NCBI RefSeq assembly: GCF_011440395.1
Contig: NZ_JAAOIX010000009.1
Location: forward strand, 124,001-188,000
Direction of reading: 5' to 3'
Source: Pseudomaricurvus alcaniphilus
GTDB lineage: Bacteria > Pseudomonadota > Gammaproteobacteria > Pseudomonadales > Cellvibrionaceae
DNA: 64,000 bases
Of the stretch, positions 1 to 8,917 are shown one piece after another. Position numbers and translations under genes: made by a program. The stretch's first letter is position 1. Each line of letters starts with the position of its first letter. The notes under the pieces are model-generated. The model saw nothing but the letters and a program-made list of their open reading frames with translations, searched no databases and was not told the DNA's origin.

Positions 1-95
1 CGCAATTGCAACGGATCTGCCGACAGGGATAGCGTAGTTAGAGGTCCGGGTGGCGGGGTTGAATAGCGAAATGCAGTAGCTATGACCAATACTGT

Positions 96-129
96 TCAAG
101 GAATCCCTGCATACACCAGGGTTCCTTGA
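96..129. other. Stem-loop upstream of the wax-ester synthase gene
   Basis: Imperfect inverted repeat: TCAAGGAATCCCTG at 96-109 and CAGGGTTCCTTGA at 117-129, with a 7-nt loop and one bulge. It lies 18 nt before the TTG start of the next gene. No T-run follows, so it is not a clear intrinsic terminator; it could be a leader hairpin or the end of an upstream gene's transcript. I see no gene in bases 1-147. Confidence 0.35.
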
Positions 130-147
130 TACTACGAGGGAAAGAGA

Positions 148-1593
148 TTGAAACTGAACATCAAACCCATGGACGCCGCCTGGTTCTATATCGAAAAAGC
201 TAACCCTCCAGCCCATTTTGGACCACTTATCATTCTCTCCCCACCTGAGCACGCGAACCCTGGCTATGTCCAGGAGTTCGTCAACCAGTGGCGTAATTGC
301 AAGACTTTTGCCGCACCTTTCAACTATCTTCTAACCCGCAGCCTTAGGCCGAAGTGGCAAATTCTGGAAGACAGCCAGGTCGATCTCGAGTACCACTTTC
401 GACACTCTGCCCTGCCCAAACCCGGCAGTGAGCAGGAGCTGGGCGTCCTGGTTTCACGCCTGCACTCACACCCACTGGACAGAAGCCGCCCCCTCTGGGA
501 GTGCCACGTTATTGAAGGCCTGGAGCATGGCCGCTTCGCCGTCTACCTGAAGCTGCACCACGGGCAACTGGATGGCATGGGGGCAGTAAAGCTTATAGAA
601 CGGGTTTTTTCCACTGACCCGGCAGCGCAGAATCTCTTGCCCCCCTGGTCAATCGGCATGAACAGTGATGCCAAACACAGCGGCAGCGCAGAAATCACCA
701 GCCGCAAGGCGACCAAAAAGTCTCGATTGCCCGAGCTCACTAAAAAAGCCGTTATGCTGTCAAAGGTGGGGCTGAAAGCGGCGAATTACGTTATCGATGC
801 CTACGATGGCCTGCACCCGGAGCTGTCGGCACCGTTTAAAGCGCCAAACACCATCCTCAACGGCCGTATATCCGATCAACGTCGCTATGCCACCCAGCAC
901 TATAAGCTCGACCGCTTGAAGCGAGTGGCGAAAACCGCCGATGTCAAAATGAATGCGGTGTTTTTGTCTATATGCGGCGGGGCGTTGCGCCGCTATCTGG
1001 CAGAGCAACAATCGCTGCCGGCCAAGAGCATGGTGGGCCAGGTGCCGGTCAGTATTCGCGCAGCCGACGACAGCAGCATCGGCAATGCCCTGGCCTTTAT
1101 CTACGCCAATCTGGGCACCAATGTGGAAGACCCGCTTGAGCGCTTGATAGGGGTGCATAAATCAGCTGAATCGGCCAAGTTCGTGCAAGAGAGCTTGCCC
1201 AAAGATGGTATCACCGCGTTTACCATGTTAATGACGGCGCCGTTTATATCGTCAGTTATCATGGGTATGGGGGGCTATCTCAGCCCCGCTGCCAACCTGG
1301 TTATCTCCAACGTCAGCGGCCCACGTCAACGCCTCTACTTCAACGGCGCTCGGGTTGAACATATTTACGGCCCGTCCGTGTTGTTTCACGGCCAGGCGCT
1401 CAACATCACTATGTCCAGCTATTATGACCAGGTCGACATTGGCTTTACCGGTTGCCGCGACTCCCTGCCTTCGATGCAAAAACTGGCGGTCTATACCGGA
1501 GAGGAATTACAGCGCCTGGAAGCAGCGCTGGGCATAAAACCGGCAAAGCCCGCTGTGGCCAAAGGCAAGCCAGCCACAGCACTAAAAAAGTGA
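148..1593 (+). CDS. Wax ester synthase / diacylglycerol acyltransferase (WS/DGAT)
   Basis: Transfers acyl groups from acyl-CoA to fatty alcohols or diacylglycerol, forming storage wax esters or triacylglycerol at the inner membrane. The 481-residue length is typical of bacterial WS/DGAT. The hallmark HHxxxDG active-site motif is at residues 137-143 (HHGQLDG), and the N-terminal MDAAWFYIE and C-terminal NLVISNVSGPRQ stretches are family-like. The start is TTG, preceded by GAGGGAAAGA at good spacing. The C-terminus is a short Ala/Lys-rich tail. It converges with the patatin-like lipase gene 31 bp downstream, so synthesis and mobilisation of neutral lipid sit side by side. The family call is firm; substrate preference cannot be read. 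Confidence 0.93.
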   Translation: MKLNIKPMDAAWFYIEKANPPAHFGPLIILSPPEHANPGYVQEFVNQWRNCKTFAAPFNYLLTRSLRPKWQILEDSQVDLEYHFRHSALPKPGSEQELGVLVSRLHSHPLDRSRPLWECHVIEGLEHGRFAVYLKLHHGQLDGMGAVKLIERVFSTDPAAQNLLPPWSIGMNSDAKHSGSAEITSRKATKKSRLPELTKKAVMLSKVGLKAANYVIDAYDGLHPELSAPFKAPNTILNGRISDQRRYATQHYKLDRLKRVAKTADVKMNAVFLSICGGALRRYLAEQQSLPAKSMVGQVPVSIRAADDSSIGNALAFIYANLGTNVEDPLERLIGVHKSAESAKFVQESLPKDGITAFTMLMTAPFISSVIMGMGGYLSPAANLVISNVSGPRQRLYFNGARVEHIYGPSVLFHGQALNITMSSYYDQVDIGFTGCRDSLPSMQKLAVYTGEELQRLEAALGIKPAKPAVAKGKPATALKK

Positions 1594-1624
1594 CGGGGTA
1601 GCGGCACCTGGACAGGACGCGGCG

Positions 1625-3109
1625 CTAGTGCACCGCGTTTTTAGCGGGCGCCGCGACTTGAGATGCGTAACCCAACAACTCTTCATCAAAGTCATGTACC
1701 AGGGTATCAAGCATACGGCTAACTGCAGTCTGGATTCGCACTCGCTCTATATGTGGCCAGGTAGATTTCTCACCCTCCTTGAACAGCTCCATAATTTCCC
1801 CTCGGGTTTTTCCGGCCAGGACCGTCAAGGGGTTATGCAATCGAGCGGTGGGTAATATCGTAATATCGCCGGTGTAGTTTTGCGACAGAACCGAGGTATA
1901 CATGTTCATTATTTTCTTCACCCCGGCACTTCGCCGAAATACTTTGGCAATCGTTTTGCCGCTCGCCAGCGACAATTCCTTGGTGGATTTCAAACACAGG
2001 TTTTTCAGAATACTGCCGTATCCATGCTGTTCCGGCCTGTCGTCGACAAAGGGCAACACCAACGGATTGGTCTGGCTGACAATAAAATGATTTACGCCGT
2101 ACAGACGCGACAAGCGACTCATAGGTAAATCATTACTGACCGACCCGTCCACCCACTGCTGGTTTTTCAGGTAGGGTACTTTGCTGCCATCGGAGTTTCT
2201 CGCCGCCAGAGTCACCGGCGCCACAAAACCGGGCGCTGCGCAGGAGGCCTGTACCGCCTCGCGAATAAGGGCATTGGGGGACGTAATGGCGTTGAGTAGA
2301 CGTGACCTTTGCTGGGGGTCCGACGGAGTGATGGAAATATTAATGTGAATACCGGTGAGCTTGTAAGCCTCTTGAAAGGTGAGATCCGGAATCAAGCGGT
2401 CGATATGGTTGCGCATTTCCTCGCCCGATACCTGTTCATTCCGAAAGCTTAAAAATTTATTGAACAATCCAACTTCGCGCTCAATCTCCAGCTTTAAATA
2501 ATCCGGGTCGAAAATATTTCCCAACTCTTCTGAAGTATGAGTCCCGAGCAACGCTGCAGTGACCGCGCCACCACTGGCCCCGGAAACCACCTTTGGCAGC
2601 AATCCCTGCTCCCAAAGGGTCTTGACCACACCGAAATGAAAATAGAGCAGTGTGCCCGCACCACTCAGTAACAACGCCGAACGCCCATAACAGTGACTCA
2701 CGCGCAGGAAAAATTCCCGCTTTTCCTCCAGCGCAATAGAAGTCACGCTATCACCAGCCAGATACTGCAGTGCAGCCGCTACTTCTTCGTTGTAATCGCG
2801 AATCAGGTTCTTGGTGCCAAATTTCGCCTTGCCATACAAGGCTGCCCCACCCATTCCGTCGAGATTGCCGTGAATTCCTTCATTGAGGTAAAAGAGCAAT
2901 TCCCGATCATTTCCCTGGCGTCGCAATTCGCGCAATTTTTTCAATCGAGCACTGGTGGCAATGTAATTGTAGAGCGATGTACGATTCAGTTTTTTCCATT
3001 CATCCAGCCCATAGCGTCGATCATATTCCTTGGCGTGATACGCCCATTGCTGGTAATTGATCGCGCCTTTCATGGCGCTATCCGCTTGCCTTTTGAATTT
3101 CAGTATCAT
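1625..3109 (-). CDS. Patatin-like phospholipase / triacylglycerol lipase with DUF3336 domain
   Basis: Predicted serine hydrolase acting on neutral lipid or phospholipid. The N-terminal 140 residues match the DUF3336 region found before patatin domains in TGL3/4/5-type lipases. The patatin domain follows, with a glycine-rich oxyanion stretch (LLSGAGTL, near 148) and the nucleophile motif GASGG at 177-181. The dyad aspartate lies in the DGS motif near residue 318. It is the last gene of a minus-strand run (enoyl-CoA isomerase, SDR, lipase) with a 38-bp gap after the SDR. Its position opposite a wax-ester synthase suggests turnover of storage lipid (inference). Confidence 0.9.
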   Translation of the reverse strand: MILKFKRQADSAMKGAINYQQWAYHAKEYDRRYGLDEWKKLNRTSLYNYIATSARLKKLRELRRQGNDRELLFYLNEGIHGNLDGMGGAALYGKAKFGTKNLIRDYNEEVAAALQYLAGDSVTSIALEEKREFFLRVSHCYGRSALLLSGAGTLLYFHFGVVKTLWEQGLLPKVVSGASGGAVTAALLGTHTSEELGNIFDPDYLKLEIEREVGLFNKFLSFRNEQVSGEEMRNHIDRLIPDLTFQEAYKLTGIHINISITPSDPQQRSRLLNAITSPNALIREAVQASCAAPGFVAPVTLAARNSDGSKVPYLKNQQWVDGSVSNDLPMSRLSRLYGVNHFIVSQTNPLVLPFVDDRPEQHGYGSILKNLCLKSTKELSLASGKTIAKVFRRSAGVKKIMNMYTSVLSQNYTGDITILPTARLHNPLTVLAGKTRGEIMELFKEGEKSTWPHIERVRIQTAVSRMLDTLVHDFDEELLGYASQVAAPAKNAVH

Positions 3110-3147
3110 CTACACTAACCCTGCATGCCGCTCAAAAAAAGCAACCT

Positions 3148-3891
3148 TTAGCCCATGCCCATACCGCCTGACACACCGAGTATTTCACCCGTTATGAACC
3201 CGGCCTCGGCAGACGCCAAAAACAACACCGCTGCTGCCACTTCTTCAGGCGTTCCAAGCCGGTTCATGACAGTGGCACCTTTCATGATATCCAGCAACTT
3301 GTCCCCCCCGGTCTCTACCGCGCTCTGCAAGAGTGGGGTATCAATAGGGCCAGGGGTAATCACATTGGCGGTGATACCCTTGCGACCGTTTTCCCGGGCA
3401 ATGGATTTGGTAAAGGCGTGCACGCCCCCCTTGGCCGCCGCATAGACCGAGCCTCCATAAGAACCCTGGCGCCCGGCCTCGGATGAGATATTGATAATAC
3501 GGCCATAACCTTGCTCCTGCATGGCTGGCAGCGCGGCATGGGTGGTGGCCAATATCGCCTCCAGATTGATCGTCAGCAGGTAACTCCAATCGTCCCGGCA
3601 GGTTTTGGTAAAAACCGCGTGCTGGTCCATACCCGCATTGTTCACCAGAATATCGAACGGCCCCTGTTCAGCGACTACTGATTGCGTCGCATCCAGGTCC
3701 AGCAGGTCAAAGACCACCGCCCGGGCACCGGTTTCGTCGGCAATCTTCTGTGCCGATTGCGCATCCCGCGCGGCAAACACCACCTCAGCCCCGGCCTGGC
3801 AAAAGATACGCACAATGGCGGCACCAATACCTTTGGAGCCGCCGGTGACAAAAGCACGCCGCCCTTGCAGGGAAAAAACGGGAAAACTCAT
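3148..3891 (-). CDS. Short-chain dehydrogenase/reductase, FabG-like
   Basis: A classical SDR of 247 residues acting on a hydroxyacyl or keto substrate with NAD(P)H. The cofactor motif TGGSKGIG is at 16-23, NNAG follows strand 4, and the catalytic Ser plus YxxxK (YAAAK) are present. The C-terminus ends in the usual glycine-rich GGMGMG. It sits between an enoyl-CoA isomerase-like gene upstream and a patatin lipase downstream, all co-directional, so a 3-hydroxyacyl-CoA/3-oxoacyl-CoA role is plausible. Substrate and physiological direction are not determinable. Confidence 0.88.
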   Translation of the reverse strand: MSFPVFSLQGRRAFVTGGSKGIGAAIVRIFCQAGAEVVFAARDAQSAQKIADETGARAVVFDLLDLDATQSVVAEQGPFDILVNNAGMDQHAVFTKTCRDDWSYLLTINLEAILATTHAALPAMQEQGYGRIINISSEAGRQGSYGGSVYAAAKGGVHAFTKSIARENGRKGITANVITPGPIDTPLLQSAVETGGDKLLDIMKGATVMNRLGTPEEVAAAVLFLASAEAGFITGEILGVSGGMGMG

Positions 3892-3957
3892 AAACTACCT
3901 CTCGTGCTCAAAGGCGCCTCAAGTTTAACGGCACCACTACTAGTTGGAGCTCTGGCC

Positions 3958-4785
3958 TTACTGTCCGGTAAAGCTGGCTTCACGCTTTTCAAGAATCGCC
4001 CGCATGGCTTCCATGGAATCCCGGGTTCCGGCCAGAGACGCAACCGTACGAGACTCATCATCGAAACCCGTCTCAACCGCGGCCCCCATACCGTTCCAAA
4101 GCAAGCGTTTGGTTTGTCCCAGCGCCAGCGGTGCACCCTGTGCCAGCCCCTCGGCATACTCCCGGGTTTTCAGCGCCAGCTCATCCGCCGCCACCACCTG
4201 GGTCAGTATTCCCAGCTCCAGCGCCTGCGGCGCAGAAATCACCGGATTGGTCAGCAGAATGTGCATGGCCTGGCGAAAACCCACCAGGTTTTGCAAAGTG
4301 ACCGACAAACCGGCATCCGGCGACATACCCACCCGGGTAGCACCGGCCAGGAAGTTGGCTGAATCCGCCGCGATCACCACATCCACCGCACAGACAAAAC
4401 CAAAGCCGCCACCACCGGCGGCAAAACCTTGCACCGAGGCGATGACCGGTACCTGCAGGCGGATCATGGAGTTGACCACGGCTTGTAAATGCAGGGTTGC
4501 CTGACGAATGTAATAGGGCAGCTGGTCGCCTTTGGCGACAAAGGTTTTGATATCACCGCCAGCACAGAAATTCTTGCCCGCCCCCTTGAGGATCAAGACC
4601 CGCAAACGCGGCTCGCCGTGACAGATCATCAGGGCTTCGCTCATGGCGATAAGCATTTCATTGTTGAGGCAGTTGGCGGTCTCCGGGGTATTCAGGGTCA
4701 GCTCCCCGATGCCCTCGGCATTGATGCTCAGGAGCACTGGGCCCGAGCCAATTAGAACTTCTGCCGCTGAATCTGTTGTCGTCAC
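3958..4785 (-). CDS. Enoyl-CoA hydratase/isomerase family protein
   Basis: A crotonase-fold protein of 275 residues. The start is GTG at 4785, preceded by AGGAG at 7-nt spacing; the TTG 18 nt further upstream has no ribosome site. The oxyanion-hole motif FCAGGDI is intact. The usual first catalytic glutamate is replaced by glycine (AAGGGGFGF), and an aspartate sits in the second motif (VGMSPDAG), a pattern seen in PaaG-type isomerases rather than hydratases. It is the first gene of the minus-strand set with the SDR and patatin lipase. Isomerase activity is an inference from residue pattern. Confidence 0.87.
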   Translation of the reverse strand: MTTTDSAAEVLIGSGPVLLSINAEGIGELTLNTPETANCLNNEMLIAMSEALMICHGEPRLRVLILKGAGKNFCAGGDIKTFVAKGDQLPYYIRQATLHLQAVVNSMIRLQVPVIASVQGFAAGGGGFGFVCAVDVVIAADSANFLAGATRVGMSPDAGLSVTLQNLVGFRQAMHILLTNPVISAPQALELGILTQVVAADELALKTREYAEGLAQGAPLALGQTKRLLWNGMGAAVETGFDDESRTVASLAGTRDSMEAMRAILEKREASFTGQ

Positions 4786-4850
4786 GCTGTTACTCCTAGG
4801 CAATATGATGAGTCAGTAGTGGATTATCCGTCAGCCAATAACAAAAAAAA

Positions 4851-4866
4851 TCATAGGATCCGACGA
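4851..4866. promoter_or_regulatory. Degenerate copy of the TCGTCK-N4-CGACGA operator
   Basis: TCATAGGATCCGACGA lies between the divergent isomerase and hydrolase genes. Its right half matches the operator seen five times elsewhere in this window; its left half matches at only three of six positions. It may be a weak site or chance. Confidence 0.22.
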
Positions 4867-4931
4867 TTTAAGCCACTGTATTAATGCTTTAACGTGGGTT
4901 TCTTCAATGTTAATGGACATTACAGCAGATC

Positions 4932-5831
4932 ATGACAACGCCCCCCCTGAATCGAGTTATCGAGCGCATCAACCGTACCTACGGCAGCTGGACGCGCAAC
5001 ACCACCATCGAAACCATGCGCGCGGACTGGGATGTTCTATTCAGCAGCGCTGCTGTCGCCGCCCAGGTCGAGGACTTCGAGATCGACGCTATGGCCTGCC
5101 GTTGGGTGAGGGCCGCAGAAGTGACTTGCCCCGCGATCGTACTCTACATCCACGGCGGTGGATTCAGGCTCGGCTCCATCGATTCCCACCAAAAACTGAT
5201 GAGCGATATCGCCTGCTCCGTCGGCTGCCAGGTTTTGGGATTTAACTACCGCCTGCTGCCAGATCATCGCTTCCCCGCTCCCCTGGACGACACCCTGATC
5301 GCTTACCGCTGGTTACTTGCACAGGGCTATCCCGCGGAGCACATTGTGGTCGCCGGAGATTCTGCGGGCGGTGGTCTCGCCGCCAGCCTGCTGCAGTTGC
5401 TGCGGCTGGAAAAGCAGCTGCCCATGCCGGGCGGATTGCTACTGCTGTCACCCTGGCTGGACATGACGCTCAGCGGCGATTCCTATGACTCCCGCGCCGA
5501 GCTGGACCCGGTACACCAAAAGAAAATGCTGCAGCTACTGGCCAGCCAGTATGCCGGCGACTCAGCCGAGCTGGACAACCCTCTGCTCTCACCACTGTTT
5601 GGAGATTTAACCGATTTGCCCCCCACCCTGATCCAGGTGGGTGACTGCGAAGTGGGACTCGACGACGCGGTCAGCTATTCCCGCAAGGCCAAAGAGTCGG
5701 GCAGCCCGATTCAGCTCAGTATCTGGTCCAGCATGATTCACGTCTTCCAGATGTTCGCCGACGAGCTGGACTCCGGGCGCGAGGCGATCCAGAAAATCGG
5801 CGCTTTTATCAGGGCCACAGTAAGTAACTGA
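4932..5831 (+). CDS. Alpha/beta hydrolase, hormone-sensitive-lipase (HSL) family
   Basis: A 299-residue esterase/lipase of family IV. The oxyanion motif HGGGF is at 74-78 and the nucleophile elbow GDSAGG places the serine at 144. The acid is in the VGDCE(V)GLDD stretch near 237, and the histidine is in SMIHVF near 267. No signal peptide is seen, so it is probably cytoplasmic. It is a single gene, divergent from the isomerase/SDR/lipase operon and convergent with the CoA-transferase. It probably hydrolyses a short or medium acyl ester feeding the surrounding acyl-CoA enzymes (inference). Confidence 0.92.
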   Translation: MTTPPLNRVIERINRTYGSWTRNTTIETMRADWDVLFSSAAVAAQVEDFEIDAMACRWVRAAEVTCPAIVLYIHGGGFRLGSIDSHQKLMSDIACSVGCQVLGFNYRLLPDHRFPAPLDDTLIAYRWLLAQGYPAEHIVVAGDSAGGGLAASLLQLLRLEKQLPMPGGLLLLSPWLDMTLSGDSYDSRAELDPVHQKKMLQLLASQYAGDSAELDNPLLSPLFGDLTDLPPTLIQVGDCEVGLDDAVSYSRKAKESGSPIQLSIWSSMIHVFQMFADELDSGREAIQKIGAFIRATVSN

Positions 5832-5919
5832 GAACTAATTGAGCCGGCGTTTTCAAGCCCCTTACGGGGCCAACACCCGCCACGGCCGCGCGCCGCCGGA
5901 GGCCAATCCCGACGCCGTT

Positions 5920-7176
5920 TTAGTCCCGCTGGCCCTGACCGAGGGCCACAATGCCGCGCTCGAGCAGCGCTCCCAACTCCCCGGAACTCAGTTTCAGGGT
6001 GTCCAGCAACACCGTCTCGGTGTGCTCTCCAAGCAGCGGCGCCCGCTCTGCAGGTCTTCGGCCACTGCCAAAATTAAGCGGCGAGGCCGGGGTCAAGGTC
6101 GGCCCGATACGGGGCTGCTCAACCTTGCTGAACATCGGGTTTGCCGTCGAGCAGGCCGCATCACTGGCCACCAGTTCCTGCACGGTCTGGTACTTGCCCC
6201 AGCACACCCCGTGGCGATCAAACAGCGCCGCCACCTCGGCATAGGGTTTGGTCTCGATTACCCGGGCAAAATACCCGGCGATCTCATCCCTGGATTTGAA
6301 GCGATCCCCCTCCAGCTTGAAGTTGCGGCCGAGCCGCAGCGCCAGCTGCTCCATGTCGCTCTCCAAGCCACAGGACGCCACCAGGTTTTGCCACTGCTTG
6401 AGGGTCAGCCCGACCACCATCACCCGCTGCTTATCGGCGCTGACAAAATCGCGGCCAAAGGCGCCGAACAGGTCGTTGCCAAAACGCGGTCGCTCAACGC
6501 CTCGCTCCGCCTCGGCGATAAAACCCAGGTTGGACATAATGGCCAGGGCCACGTCTTCCAGCGGCAACTTGACGTGCTGCCCCTGGCCGATGCCCGCAGC
6601 ATTCCGGGTTTTGCTGCGCAGCCGCTCGGCGGCCAGCAGCCCCAGTGCGGCCATCTGCCCGGTGACCAGGTCCCAGGCCGGCAGCACATGGTTGACCACC
6701 CCTTGATAATCGCCGGGACCGGTCAGGTAGGGCAGGCCTACGCGCGGGTTGAGGGTGTAGTCCACCGCCGAGCCACCGTGACGGTCGCCCTGCACCGTCA
6801 GCTGGATCAGGTCACTGCGGTGCTGCTTGAGCCGGTCGTAATCGAGCCAACCCCGCGGCGGCATGTTGGTCAGCAACAGGCCCGCATCCTCACCCGGGGC
6901 GGTGATCAGTCGCTGCGCCAGCTCCTTGCCTTCCGGCCGGGTAAAATCGATCGCCACCGACTTCTTGTGTTTGTTGAGCCCGGCCCAAAACAGGCTGACA
7001 TTATCCCGACCGGAGTCGCCTTCCAGTACCGGCCAGCGGCGGTAGTCCAGGCCACCTCGGGGCGGGTCTATGCGGATCACCTCGGCGCCCATTTGCGCCA
7101 GTGTCATCCCGCCGGAGGGGGCCGCCACAAACGCCGACACTTCCACCACCCGCATTCCGTTCAGCACATCACTCAT
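5920..7176 (-). CDS. CaiB/BaiF-type CoA-transferase (family III)
   Basis: A 418-residue family III CoA-transferase moving CoA between dicarboxylic or other acyl acids. The N-terminus (LNGMRVVEVSAFVAAP, then LAQMGAEVIRIDPP) is the standard family opening, followed by NKHKKSVAIDF. It is the last gene of the long minus-strand operon, 11 bp after the acyl-CoA dehydrogenase. In Chloroflexus (mesaconyl-CoA C1:C4 transferase) and in itaconate utilisation (Ict), members of this family work beside a mesaconyl/itaconyl-CoA hydratase and a CitE-like lyase, which is the gene set found here. Substrate is inferred from that context only. Confidence 0.88.
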   Translation of the reverse strand: MSDVLNGMRVVEVSAFVAAPSGGMTLAQMGAEVIRIDPPRGGLDYRRWPVLEGDSGRDNVSLFWAGLNKHKKSVAIDFTRPEGKELAQRLITAPGEDAGLLLTNMPPRGWLDYDRLKQHRSDLIQLTVQGDRHGGSAVDYTLNPRVGLPYLTGPGDYQGVVNHVLPAWDLVTGQMAALGLLAAERLRSKTRNAAGIGQGQHVKLPLEDVALAIMSNLGFIAEAERGVERPRFGNDLFGAFGRDFVSADKQRVMVVGLTLKQWQNLVASCGLESDMEQLALRLGRNFKLEGDRFKSRDEIAGYFARVIETKPYAEVAALFDRHGVCWGKYQTVQELVASDAACSTANPMFSKVEQPRIGPTLTPASPLNFGSGRRPAERAPLLGEHTETVLLDTLKLSSGELGALLERGIVALGQGQRD

Positions 7177-7187
7177 AGGTGTCGTCC

Positions 7188-8891
7188 TCAGGCCGCCGCT
7201 TTCGCCAGCGACATTTCCAGCAAACTTCTGGCAATCACTTTCAGCGCCAGGGTTTCCTCGGCGCCCTCGAATATGGAGAGTACCCGGGCATCCACAAAGT
7301 AACGGCTGATGGGGGTCTCTTCGGCGTAACCCATGCCGCCGTGAATCTGCAGCGACTCCCGGGTGATAAGCTCGGCGCTGCGGCAGGCAAACAACTTGAC
7401 CAGGCTGGCCTCCATGCGGCCGCCGCCGCCATCCAGCACCCGGGCGGTGGTGTAAGCGAGGAAGCGGCTGACCGTATAGCGGGCCGCCATCTTCGCCAAT
7501 TTGGCGCCGGTGAGCGGGTAGTCGAGCAGGGGCGAGGCAAACACCTTGCGGTCCTGGGCGTACTGCAAGCCGGCCAGCAGGCCCGCGCGCATCACGCCGC
7601 TGGCGCGAGCGGCGGTCTGCATGCGCCCGCCCATCATGCCGGACATGGTGTAATAGAAGCCCTTGCCCAGCCCCCCCTCTTCGCCGATCACGTTTTGGTC
7701 CGGGACAAAGAAGTTATCAAAGGACAGGTCAAAGGAGTGCATGCCGCGGTAGCCGATGGTGGGTATCGCCTTGCCGATCAACTTGCCGCCATTGGGCTGC
7801 TCGAACGTAAACTCGTGGCCTTCGAACGCGGGCTTTTCCGCCAGCAACAGGCTCAGGCCTTTGTAGCCTTTGCTCTTGTCCGGGTCGGTGCGGGTGACCA
7901 CCATCAATACGCCCGCCTTGCCGGCGAAGGTACACCAGGTTTTGGCGCCATTGAGCAGCCAACCGCCCTCGGTTTTGGTGCCGCGCAGGCTCAGGCTGGC
8001 CACATCCGAGCCGTAATCCGGCTCGGTAATGGCGATACCACAGAGCGGGTCGCCCACCGCAATGCGCGGCAGCCAGTGTTGTTTCTGGGCCTCGGTCCCG
8101 CCGCTCAGCAGCGCCCGGGAGAGAATTTCCGGGCGCGTAATCAGGCTGCCTGCGGCCGCCAGTGATGCCTCCGACAGCGCTTCCGTGACCACCACCATGG
8201 TCAGGTTATCGTCGCGCTCATCTGGCGCGCTGCCACCGTACTGCTCGGGCACGGACAGGCCGAACACGCCCATTTCCCGCAGCGGCTGCAACAATTCCCC
8301 TTCCGGTACAATCAGGTCGTGGCGGTGGATGGATTCCGCCAGCGGCGCGACCACGTCCCGGGCAAACTTGACGAACATGTCCTGCACCATGGCCGCGTCG
8401 TCGCTGATCGCCAATTCACCGCCGCTCAAACGGGCGATATCCATTGGCGCCTCGGCCATCAGCCGGGCGGTCTCGTGCAGGAATCCGGTCCCCAGTACTT
8501 GCTGGCGGAACGCCTTTAGCGCCGGCTGGTTGATCAGCCTGTGCAGCTCATCGTCACTCAGGCCGAGTTCCAGCATGATGGCTTCCAACCGGTCACGGAT
8601 GGACACCATCGCCTCGGCGCTGTAGATCAACACCAGCCGGGTATTGAGCGCATCATCGTGCTCCGCCATGGCCTGCAAGCCGCTCTCGGCCGCCAGCAGC
8701 TCGGCCGTGGCCCAGGCCAGTTCAAACGAGGGTATCTGCTGTTGGTCCAGGGCCGCAGCATTTAACTTGCCGCTCTCCTGGCAGACATCGGCCAGTGCCG
8801 CGGTTACGGTTTCCGTCAGCGTTCGCAGGCTCTCAACCCAGCCGCGGACCTGCGCCACGTCTGGCAAATGGGTGGTGTGGTTATCTGTCAT
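7188..8891 (-). CDS. Acyl-CoA dehydrogenase with long N-terminal extension, (2S)-methylsuccinyl-CoA dehydrogenase-like
   Basis: A flavoprotein of 567 residues, about 170 longer than a standard acyl-CoA dehydrogenase. The extra length is an N-terminal helical region, as in methylsuccinyl-CoA dehydrogenase (Mcd) of the ethylmalonyl-CoA pathway. The core shows FGLSVPEQYGG, the FAD-contacting CGIAITEPDYGSD, and the C-terminal IHGGMGYAEETPISR and FEGAEE segments. It lies between the CoA-transferase and the CitE-like lyase in one operon. Oxidation of an alkylsuccinyl-CoA (for example methylsuccinyl-CoA to mesaconyl-CoA) fits both length and neighbours but is an inference; another branched acyl-CoA is possible. 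Confidence 0.88.
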   Translation of the reverse strand: MTDNHTTHLPDVAQVRGWVESLRTLTETVTAALADVCQESGKLNAAALDQQQIPSFELAWATAELLAAESGLQAMAEHDDALNTRLVLIYSAEAMVSIRDRLEAIMLELGLSDDELHRLINQPALKAFRQQVLGTGFLHETARLMAEAPMDIARLSGGELAISDDAAMVQDMFVKFARDVVAPLAESIHRHDLIVPEGELLQPLREMGVFGLSVPEQYGGSAPDERDDNLTMVVVTEALSEASLAAAGSLITRPEILSRALLSGGTEAQKQHWLPRIAVGDPLCGIAITEPDYGSDVASLSLRGTKTEGGWLLNGAKTWCTFAGKAGVLMVVTRTDPDKSKGYKGLSLLLAEKPAFEGHEFTFEQPNGGKLIGKAIPTIGYRGMHSFDLSFDNFFVPDQNVIGEEGGLGKGFYYTMSGMMGGRMQTAARASGVMRAGLLAGLQYAQDRKVFASPLLDYPLTGAKLAKMAARYTVSRFLAYTTARVLDGGGGRMEASLVKLFACRSAELITRESLQIHGGMGYAEETPISRYFVDARVLSIFEGAEETLALKVIARSLLEMSLAKAAA

Positions 8892-8917
8892 AATCGTATC
8901 TCTCGTAGTGATCTTGC

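Noticed and set aside
5839-7302. 487-codon open frame on the plus strand
   Set aside because: It lies antisense to the CoA-transferase and acyl-CoA dehydrogenase, whose conserved motifs are clear. Its product is rich in Arg, His, Gln and Pro, as expected for a GC-rich shadow frame.
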